Positions 20,604 through 29,150 of a stretch of DNA of 64,000 bases are shown piece after piece; within the stretch, counting starts at the first letter, position 1; every line of letters begins with the position of its first letter. The DNA comes from Isoetes taiwanensis (Eukaryota; Streptophyta; Lycopodiopsida; Isoetales; Isoetaceae), in contig JAJEKV010000006.1 of assembly GCA_021234155.1 (NCBI GenBank), forward strand, positions 23,911,552 through 23,975,551. The letters are read 5' to 3'. Both the position numbers and the translations under genes were made by a program. Under the pieces are notes generated by a model. That model was not told where the DNA came from. It did no database searches and saw nothing but the letters and a program-made list of their open reading frames with translations.

Positions 20604-22671
20604 GATCGCTAGGGTAATTACCAAGGATTGCCAAGGTAGATTTCATTTGCTGGAGAATAAAGAAAAAAGCAAACGAAAAGTAGTACATTGCTTCTTTCTG
20701 TCCAAAATAATGGACAAAATATGCATTCCAAAAATAATACACAGGCATATGACTAAATGCCTGGGGGAAATAGGTGAGCAGATTATGAATCTGACCATGT
20801 TCTCATGGAGATACACTGAAAGCTTGAAAGAAATATGCTACAAACCATATTATATTTTTGCACAAGATTCGGAGGCAATATGCCCATGCAGTAACCCAAG
20901 TCTAAAAGAGTTTATAGATCCCAAGATTGGGCACATCAGAACTACGGATCTCAAAATTGTTAAATGCAAAAGTCTTAGAAACCTTTTTAGTAAAGGACTT
21001 GGGCATATACCAGACAAACCATTAATATGGAGAGACCTAAAAGCGAACTCGAAAAGGTATGCGATTCTATCTTTGAGTGGCACAAATACCAGTTCTGGAT
21101 ATAAGTGAAAGTGACAAGATTGAAGTGATTAATGGGATACTTGAGCAAGGCCGGGCTCAAATAAAAGAGGCATGTGATACAAGTATGGCTATAAGATTTC
21201 CATTAAATGACCCCGTTGTCATAAAGAATATCGAATGGCTGATGAAGAACCTCTACATATCCGGGGTTGATAAGGCATCCAATAACCCATCCTTTATATG
21301 CCCACGCCACATAAAAGACATGGCCTTTAAAAAGGCTTGGCGGTGGGGGATTTTATGCCTTTGGGTAGTGAAAAGGAAAACCTATTGAAGGACCTCAATA
21401 AGGTAATAGAAGAGTATATCAAAGGCATTTCTAAGAGCCCTAAATTACCATATCTTTTAGGCTTATTTAAAGCCCACAAATCTAGTATAGATGGATAACT
21501 AACGCCCATGTATAATTTAATGTACGTAATTGGCGTGAGATCATCACAAGAGTACTTAATGAAATACTGAACTTATGGCCTGAAATATCAAAAGATATAT
21601 GTGCTAATATCAGCACTTTTGTGGGTAGTAAATTAAATGTCAACTGGATTGTTAATTCAATATATGATGTGACAATCAATTTACCCACAAAGGTTGAGGA
21701 GGTGTTTGTAGCAGACATCACCAAATGTTATGAGAGCATACCCTTGCTTGGGGACCATGGTATTTGCGCATGCGATGAAATGGTAATCAATGCTTTTTTC
21801 GAACTATATGAAGAACAAAAATAAGAATTATGAGCTATGGGTAAAACATTCCAGCGGGGGTAAGGTGACAACTAAATGGTTTAAAACAGCCCCAAAGGGA
21901 AAATGCTGGTCCATGATGAGCAGGAAAAGGTTTACTATGATAAATAACTGGCTGCTAGCAAATTGCTATGTCCAAATGGGGAAAGGAATCTGGCAACAAA
22001 TCAGGGGTATACCAATGGGATTTGCATGCAGTCCTAATTGGTGCAATATATACCTTGCATGGTTTGAATTGGAATTTATCAGAAACTTAGCAAGGCAAGG
22101 AAGATTTGACGAGATTAAGAAATTTAAACATGTGTTCCGTTATATGGACGATCTCCTCGCCATCAATTGTCCTAACATTAAGAGATTCCTTAGTAAGGAT
22201 GGACTGGAGAACGGGCAACAAGTACAAATATATGACCTTAACATATTGGACATTAAGGAAGAAACAGGATACACGGAATTTGCTCCAGGAATACAATTTG
22301 GTAACCAAGCAAACTTCCTTAATATGACAATACATGTTTATGACAGAGCATTAGGCTTATTTCAAACAGTAAAATATGATAAAAGGATGGCACTACCTTT
22401 TGACTCTATTAGATTTGTACATGCACACAGCTGCAGGCCATACTTCCAGGCTAGGAATGTGGTCATATCACAGATTATGCCATGTCTATATGTAAACACT
22501 AACCCAAGTAAAGCTGCAAAGGATATTATGGACCTAATTCAACAGTTTGTGTCCAATGGATTTGATGAAGGAGGGATGAAGAGAAGAATTATCAAATATA
22601 TCAAAGCCAGTGATTTCCCTGGGATTAAATTTGACGTCAATGCCTTAATGCAAATGATCAAGGAATACTAG
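20604..22671 (+). pseudogene. Reverse transcriptase, Penelope-like, endonuclease not seen
   Basis: Open text begins after a possible acceptor TATATACAG at 20604. Order of landmarks: ICPCS and GHIRTTDLKIV with LRNLFSKGLGH (20878-21008); LPYLLGLFKAHK near 21447-21482; RWITNAH, then motif A VADITKCYESIP with its Asp at 21714-21716; IRGIPMGFACSPNWCNIYL (around 22000-22055, motif B region); motif C FRYMDDLLAINCP with the two Asp codons at 22147-22152; then KYDKRMALPF and HSCRPYFQARNVVISQI; stop after MQMIKEY at 22671. Frame changes near 21050, 21105, 21345 and 21820 and a TAA near 21517 interrupt it. The catalytic Asp triad codons are all intact. The protein ends about 170 residues after YMDD with no room for a C-terminal GIY-YIG domain. 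Confidence 0.75.
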
Positions 22672-22763
22672 AAGGTACGCCTAAAATGTTATTTAATATT
22701 TGAAAAGGATTTCGTGTTATAATAATACATGAAGCAGTATGAAGCAAACTATAGGGTTGTAAA

Positions 22764-22791
22764 AGACCCCTACTGTAACAAGTAGGGGTCT
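22764..22791 (+). other. Perfect 11-bp stem-loop just 3' of the RT gene
   Basis: AGACCCCTACT (22764-22774), loop GTAACA, AGTAGGGGTCT (22781-22791). A weaker second complementarity flanks it (GGGTTGTAAAAGACCCC against GGGGTCCTTTATAACC at about 22850). It lies 92 bp after the RT stop and about 95 bp before the right pseudo-LTR. It could be a structure recognised during retrotransposition, but that is unproven. Confidence 0.6.
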
Positions 22792-22886
22792 GCTCACCCT
22801 ATCAGTTACAGTGTAAAATGATCTCATTCTATTTGAGTAAAAACAGGGGTCCTTTATAACCTTACGGCAGGAGGTAGGGTTTTTTT

Positions 22887-25558
22887 GTGATCTGAATAGA
22901 CATTTTCTTTAAACTTGACGTGGCCAATAAATGGTAAAAGAACCACCCGTAGATGATTCTAAATATGCGTACCAGAAGTGACTGGTAATACATCTAAAAA
23001 TATGGCCCAGTCTGCACCATGCAAAAAAATAATAGGCACAAGCTTAATTATGTCTTATCGCTAGGCTTTAATGGTGATTAGGGGTGAAAGAGCCCCCCTA
23101 AGTGACGAGAAATGAATTTACTAGGACTGGATTAGACTGCCGATGAAATTTATGACCAAGTTTAAGATTCTCGACCTAAACAATTATGGCGATCCTCGAA
23201 GTTGATAAAGGACTTGGCGGTCACATATGACCAAAAATATCTGCTAAGATTGTATGGTAACCAAATCATGGGTTTTAATTCGGATGGTCGGACCGGATAG
23301 CCATAGCTCGAGGATGAGTTTACACCAGACGTAGAGACGGAGAGGGAGCTTCTTTGGTGCAAAAATTCTGAAAAACTTGAGCAACTAAGTATGAATAGGA
23401 GAGGAGGCGGTCGGAGCTTTGACTCCAAAAGAAGTTTTGATGATAGCAGAGGTGGATACAATGCTAAAAGAGGCGGAGGTTTTAACCGAAACCCAGGTGG
23501 TTACTTCAGAACAAAGAATAATGAGCAATATGTTCCCGACACAACAAAAAATGAGGATGATATTGATTCGAAAACCAAGATCTCTGAGGTAAAAACGAAG
23601 ATCTACTGGTAAAATGAATTACCAAGAAAATGCATAAAGGAGCAGTCTACAAGCTGGACGGATTTGCTATCATATATTTGTATTAATCTATACATTGATT
23701 ATTTTACTTTCATACATCTGAATTATTTTGACTACACATTTTTAGTAGATAGTTTAATATCAAGAGCAAAGGGTACATTAGGTGAAGGGCGAAGAGCCAA
23801 GAATCACCTAATGTACCTTTTGTTTTTGGGTCGCTAATGAAGTCTATCGCTAACGTTCTCATGATTGGCTGCAGGTACATGGTGATTCTTCTCTTAATGT
23901 ATCATCTTTGCTGTTATGGTGTTTTACTGGTCGAAACGGATGTACTGGTCTATATATACTACATTGTGTAGTTGCGGATTTAGCAGTAACTGAAAATTCA
24001 TAGTTTGGGCAAAGTTGTGAACAGCCCCATGACAAAAATATTAGGTTGACGGGTAAGACTAATGTCATCGATCCGAGCCCTCGGATCGACATTCTAGAAG
24101 GAGCGAGCATGCATGTCTTGCATGCATGCATGCCTTCTCTGGGAGATCGCTATATTAGGCGGGTTCTTCATCAACGTCTCATCGGCGCTTCCTCTTCTCT
24201 CTCAGCAGTACCCTATTCTCTATTCTTTGAAACCATGCAGGGGAGGGGCTTCTCCTTGCTTGGATTGACCAGTTTGGCGTTTCTTTCATGCTGTGGCATG
24301 TCTTTTCTCGGCCTTGCCTCTTCTTCAGCCATAATCTTTTGACCTTCGTTCTCGATCCCGTTTTGATATGGAAGTTCTCTTCTATTCGGGAGGTTTTTGT
24401 CGTTTTCATGCGAGCTTCTTCTAGAATGTCATCGATCCGAGCCCTCGGATCGACATTCTAGAAGGAGCGAGCATGCATGTCTTGCATGCATGCATGCCTT
24501 CTCTGGGAGATCGCTATATTAGGCGGGTTCTTCATCAACGTCTCATCGGCGCTTCCTCTTCTCTCTCAGCAGTACCCTATTCTCTATTCTTTGAAACCCA
24601 CCCTCCCCCCCCTTAATTGTTTAATGTATTTGTCGCCCGCACGCTGCGACCAGCCCCTCTATTTGAAGAGGTTTTATTTTGTTGTCGCGTGGCACGCTGC
24701 GGATCAGCCCCTCCACTTTGGGAGGTTTGTTTTGTCACATTTGTTTTCGTGTTGGAGTTGTGCAGGTACAGGTTGGCAAGCGGCAGCGGCTTCGACTTCT
24801 CCATTCGTGGGTTTTTTGGGAGCGAATTTTCAGCCTTACGTTTGTCCAAGCCCCTTGCCGAAGGCTTATCACTAGGGTTTTTCCTCGAAAACCCGAAAGG
24901 GGTTTTTAATCCCTAATAAGCTTTCGGCGGTACACAAACAAACATCTATTAGCATTGTATTTCATGGGGTCCAAGTTGTATAATTGGACGTTCCCTTTAT
25001 TTTTCGCGGGTAGTTCAGATGTGCGCCGGCTACCCACTATCCACCATTGTAGAAAATCTGGCTTTGAGATGAATGAGAAGCCTATCTATTCGGGAGGTTT
25101 TTGTCGTTTTCATGCGAGCTTCTTCTAGAATTTTACTCTGTGTTAAACATTGAACATGTTGAAATAACAACCAAATGTGGAGCATTTTTTAAGTAAAGCT
25201 CACACATAATACAGGTATGTTTACCCCCAGTTTCTGCAGTTGCATTTTTAGGATGCTTTAATGGCAAATACGTTAAACCTTATTTTATAAGGATATTGTG
25301 CACTATGGTATGACTGTTCTAATGATTTGAGCATCCCAGAAAAAAAGTTTTGTTTCCAAAAAAAATGATGACTGAATCGGTAGATTCAAAAAAAAGGGTG
25401 TCAATAGTCTCTAAACCTGTTATCCATAGATTGGTGTACCAGACTCGGATCTATCTAGATCTTTGGATGGAATGATAAAACTATGGAGGGATTGACCAAA
25501 GTAGTATGATGTGCTAGTAGGATTGTTGTCCAGACTAGATATGTCCGAGTTTTTTTTT
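22887..25558 (+). repeat. Right pseudo-LTR, interrupted
   Basis: Starts with the same GTGATCTGAATAGACATTTT after T7. It differs from the left copy by scattered substitutions and 1-bp indels, several in the exon so that its frame is broken (open only at 23391-23612). It is split by the tandem insertion at 24064-25128. It ends exactly at the T tract where a LINE is inserted, so its original right limit is not known. Confidence 0.85.
24064..25128. mobile_element. Tandem pair of short elements nested in the right pseudo-LTR
   Basis: Comparison with the left repeat shows an insertion of 1,068 bp after GACTAAT. It consists of unit A (24064-24424) and unit B (24428-25128). Both begin with the same 171 bp (GTCATCGATCCGAGCC...) and end with the same 44 bp (...CGAGCTTCTTCTAG), but their middles differ. 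AAT stands before A, between A and B, and after B, consistent with a shared 3-bp target site. Each start has a perfect palindrome TCGATCCGAG-CC-CTCGGATCGA. ATTCTAGAAGGAGC just inside the start is nearly the inverse of the terminal GCTTCTTCTAGAAT. Unit B's middle holds a duplicated hairpin block (CCCCTCTATTTGAAGAGG and CCCCTCCACTTTGGGAGG) and a GGGTTTTTCCTCGAAAACCC motif. The superfamily is not certain. Confidence 0.65.
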
Positions 25559-26300
25559 GAAGGACGAAAGCCAAAAAGTTTATTAATCAGAGAAAAGGTA
25601 CAAAATTAACATGTCTCATCTAACTGTGTAAGCACACAGAGATGCCACGGGAGCACGAGCCTGGAGCACAACGTACTTACTCCAGAATAGGAGACTAATG
25701 ATAAGAATCAATTCGAAGATACTGAATCCAGATGCGTTCTACCAGTTCTGAGTCAAGGGAAGAACTTGTAGGTCGCCAATATCTTTTAAGGGCCACCGTA
25801 ATAACACCGTATGCGCATGAATAAATGCCCCGAAGATGTGGTGTCTGCGGCGACTCCCCATATCGCCCATAGGGAGCCAACCGGAACCAAGATGAAATGC
25901 CCTTTGTTTAGCTAGAGGCCATGCGTTGGGATAGGGCGCCAAAAGGATGCATCGGCAAATTCAATGTACCGTTAAACAAACCTTGTAGCCGGACCACTGG
26001 GTGAACCTCAGGACAATCAAAGAGACAATGCTCAAGAGTCTCAATGTTCGAGAGGCAGAGCGGGCATACTGCAGATATGCGAGGATCATAGCGATGTCGA
26101 AAGGCATTAACCCGCAGGCACCTGTGGATAACCTGCCACCACAGTACAGAGACTTTAGGGTGGAGCAACCTATCCCAAAGCCATCGCCATGTACGACACA
26201 AAGTGGGATGTGGAACATGTAGGTGCCACCCATCTGGCAACTGGAGGGGTTGTGGTGCTAAAAGAAGGCGCTTGTTACACCTAAAGATCCAAACCTGCAA
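25550..26300 (-). mobile_element. 5'-truncated L1-type LINE (3' end), copy 2
   Basis: Minus strand, A tract at 25550-25558, then the same 3'-UTR and C terminus (IQYLRIDSYH) as copy 1. It is longer upstream: LLHPKVSVLWWQVIHRCLRV, then FRHRYDPRISAVCPLC and LEHCLFDCPEVHP, which is the LINE zinc-binding domain preceded by the W..lW..k..pKv..f.W region. Frameshifts near 25990 and 25800 break it. It inserted at the T tract that also ends the right pseudo-LTR, so it is younger than the Penelope-like element. Upstream limit (about 26300) is approximate. Confidence 0.85.
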
Positions 26301-26464
26301 TTCAAAACTTGTGAATTATTAGTGGCAATGAGCTATATAGGTGGCTATATAGGTGAAAAAATTACTGGCTATTAATAGCCAAATGACACTAAGAACTTGT
26401 GAAGCAATTATTGGGCTATGAAGCAGCTTGTCTGAAGTGGTAAACTCTAGTTCATAACTCATGT

Positions 26465-26818
26465 TTAACAAACAAATATGACAAGCAATAAACAACTCTG
26501 GATAAAAATAAGAAACAATTACAATATAACGATATCTGCAAAAACTAATCAGAACAAACTAAACTGAATTAACCTACCAATGATGAACCACTCTTTTGAC
26601 TTTTGGATGCCTTGGAAAGTTGACTGAGTGGCCTGAACAGTTGTAGAAAATGTACTTTGTATATGAGAATCAATATCATCTGCCAATTGACAAAAAATTG
26701 TAAGAGACCAAAGCAACCAGCAAGGTTTGTCGAGTACCAAAAACTCACCAATCATAACAGATTGATCATTGACCAATACGGCTAGGTCGGTAAAAATCTC
26801 ATTAACCTCTCTTATTTG
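26465..26818 (-). pseudogene. SYP2-like syntaxin (Qa-SNARE) C-terminal fragment, three exons
   Basis: Exon A complement(26749..26818) follows the acceptor GATTTCAG and reads QIREVNEIFTDLAVLVNDQS-VMI. A 69-nt intron (GTGAG...GGCAG) is removed to give VMI/DDIDSHIQS from exon B complement(26578..26679). Exon C complement(26465..26497) reads SCLLLVIFVC then TAA. This is the SNARE helix, linker and start of the tail anchor of plant SYP2-type vacuolar/prevacuolar syntaxins. In exon B a 1-nt frame change near 26640 is needed to recover the conserved LSQLSKASKSQKSGSSL linker. The membrane anchor stops after about ten residues, much shorter than the family's. No exon for the upstream half was found. 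Retained introns argue for DNA-level duplication or transposon capture, not a retrocopy. Confidence 0.75.
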
Positions 26819-27799
26819 CTGAAATCAACCACATGAGAAATCTCTGATTCATCACAGTAACCATAGGAAATTTTCCTATACGACCTAAAACAATTCCCCA
26901 ACCTTACAAGTCATTTTTTAGCCTTGATAATTTTGCCTTTAAAATCATTTTTAATTTAGCCTATATAAAATTTCTAAATTCTATTTTTTCGAATGCAATA
27001 AATGGAATAAAATGCCGTGAGAATTTATTGCATGAAATGCAATATTCTCCATATATACCATATACATGTATGGCGGGAAGACCGTACGCCAGGCGTGTTA
27101 ATTCAAGCAATCAATTATTCACGCTAACTTATTTCTAATTATGCCTATATAAATCCATTTCACGCTCTCAAAGTTCCTACATTTTTTCCTTCCTTCATAA
27201 TGATTTGCCTTTTTAAATTCTTCATTGTGTTTGGATCCGCCCTCCTCAAATCTTGGTGAGCAGATTTATATTCAAAGAATGTTAGATGTTTGGTTTCTAT
27301 TTCCTAACTTACTAAAAGACTCCGCTTTTGTTCTCAGTAGCATCTGTGAGCGGGAGGACATCGGAGGCTCGGGAATTAAAACCAAAAGCGTAGGACTAAG
27401 GTCTCAAGGAATCGAAAAGCCTCTAATTAAAACCACAAGCATAGTCCTCCTGTTCTTGAATCCTTCCAAACGAAGAACTCAAGGTTAGTTTTCATTTAGT
27501 TTTAAGTTGCATCTCAATGGCGGGTTTAATCCAAGAAGACAAGCTTTTGCATTTGCTCGAGGCGAGGAAGCGATGATGTTTATGAAAACCGTAATAGTTT
27601 TTATAAACTTCATCCGCTTCTTTTTCGTAAATTCTTGAGTTTCTCTTCCTGAATTAATCATGCTATTGCATGCAAGTTTCTATTATGAATAAGCATAGTA
27701 GAAAGCATTAGAAAAATCTGAAAGATAATATTTGAAACACGCGAAAGATAATATTTGAAACACGCTAAGCGTGTTTCATGCTAACCTTAGCCTTCAACA
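26819..27799. other. Intergenic, with a 23-bp tandem duplication and ACACGC-rich text
   Basis: GAAAGATAATATTTGAAACACGC-type words occur twice in a row at about 27718-27763, and the second runs into a small palindrome GAAACACGCTAAGCGTGTTTC. No further syntaxin exons are visible. The 87-codon plus-strand frame at 27225-27488 has no family features. Confidence 0.4.
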
Positions 27800-27978
27800 T
27801 GAATACCGATTCGTGCATTCAGCCAGAGAGGAGAAAAAAAAGATGCAGATAGATAAGTAAAATAGATAAAGGCCGTGCAATTATTTACACGCTTTATAAT
27901 TGCCCGCCTTTTATCTATTTACTTATCTATCCGCATGCTTTTTTTTTTCTCCCTCTCACGAATGCACGCCGAAATGTA
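27800..27978. repeat. Long imperfect foldback (arms about 80 nt)
   Basis: The left arm (CGTGCATTCAGCCAGAGAGG, A tract, GATAGATAAGTAAAATAGAT, AAAGGCCGTGCAATTA) pairs with the right arm (TAATTGCCCGCCTTTTATCT, ATTTACTTATCTATC, T tract, CTCACGAATGCACG) around a loop of about 15 nt. A MITE-type foldback or a small-RNA precursor are both possible. Confidence 0.65.
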
Positions 27979-28904
27979 TAGTTTTTCCTATATAGCAATT
28001 TACACGCTGAGCATGCAAACAATTTTATCCCTAGTTTCAACTTTTACGCTAAACACGCTAAAGTTCTCTTATTTTCTAAGTTTATATAAATAAATAAATA
28101 TAACACGCCAGCGGAATAATCGACACTCGCCACTTCCTATTGATAGATGCCAAGTTACATTAATCACCCTACAGTGACGGCGATGCATTGGAATGACATT
28201 TGGGCCAGCAATCACACAACCCAGCTCGATTCGCTCCAATCTCCAACCGGTTGAACTGGCAGCGAGCACCACCTCATTGAGCACCCAGCCTTGCAACCCC
28301 CGGAGTACTTGGATCAAGTAATGATGATGGCGCAAGCAGAGCGGAGGGCAATGATAGATCCGGCCTCGGGGCCCTTTGCAAATGCACCCGGAGGCTGGCC
28401 CTCTTATCTAATCACTTCGAGAATGCAAGACATGCATTGATCGAGAGTGAATCTCGCATCCGTCACCGAGATTCAAAATGAGGAGTCAAGTTTCTTAGTG
28501 GTTAGCCTCTATGCCCTGATGCCCCAACACGAACCACTACCACAAAAGCGTATAATGATGCAATGGAGATGGCTCAACCAATGGAACCACTACCGCGAAG
28601 CAGATAATGATGCATTGGAGGTTCAACCAATGGAGCAGGAGGTGGAGCAGGGAGGAGGAGCAGGAGGTGGAGGTGGAGGCGGGCGGGAGGTGGAGCTAGA
28701 GCCCGGTGTTTTGCCGGGTTTTACCGGACGGGCCACTATGCCCGGCCTATGGAAATGGGAGTATCGATAGCCCAGCCACTCAAGAGGACCGGGCTTGAAA
28801 ACAAGATGTCCGGGATTTTGTCCGGTTTATCCAGTTTATCCAGATTATATACAATTGTAAACTTTTTCCAATGAATACAACAAATTTTGTCTACTTCTAT
28901 ATTT
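27979..28904. other. Intergenic; weak Gly-rich open frame
   Basis: A plus-strand frame at 28447-28770 (107 codons) has a GGGAGGGGGGG tract after acidic text, with no homology I recognise. I treat it as probably non-coding. Confidence 0.25.
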
Positions 28905-29150
28905 CTACAATGTAATACATGTTACATACCTTTTTAAGCGGTTTCTTGGCCATGCAACAAATGTTCCAACACTTTCTCCAACCGTATCCCCACCGGTGTC
29001 TGCGAGGTAAAGCTTCATCCATAGCGCTAGCAGATTAATCATCGTAACTTCGGACATGGAATTCCATGACGAGTTCTGATCGGATCGATGGAGTCGATCT
29101 TGCATAATCCTACTTTCCTTTTCTCTCGATTTGTAGTTAACATGAAACAT
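28905..29150 (-). pseudogene. Possible remnant of a CACTA-associated C-terminal domain
   Basis: The minus-strand frame contains LALWMKLYLADTGGDTVGES followed by VGTFVAWPRNRLKR. The tl.dA.Gt.VaWPr.li pattern resembles the domain that follows plant CACTA/En-Spm-type transposase-associated proteins (DUF8039 style). Only this tail is visible, so the call is tentative. Confidence 0.25.

Larger units (their letters stand above)
17057..25558 (+). mobile_element. Penelope-like (EN-less) retroelement with 1.6-kb direct repeats
   Basis: The element consists of a 1,601-bp repeat (17057-18657), an internal region (18658-22886) and a second repeat (22887-25558, which is 1,604 bp once a 1,068-bp insertion is removed). 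The repeats are nearly identical. The internal region encodes a reverse transcriptase whose motifs are not those of LTR retrotransposons: GLFKAHK, VADITKCYESIP, GIPMGFACSPNWCNIYL and FRYMDDL. No protease, RNase H, integrase or tyrosine recombinase text was seen. Penelope-like elements are known to produce partial head-to-tail copies that look like LTRs (pLTRs), and this layout fits that. No GIY-YIG endonuclease was seen upstream or downstream of the RT. Frameshifts and in-frame stops make this copy non-functional, but close repeat identity implies recent activity. Its exact clade needs phylogeny. Confidence 0.7.

Noticed and set aside
17057-25558. LTR retrotransposon (Copia/Gypsy)
   Set aside because: The RT motifs are wrong, and no protease, RNase H, integrase, primer-binding site or polypurine tract was seen. 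The direct repeats contain coding sequence, as in PLE pseudo-LTRs.
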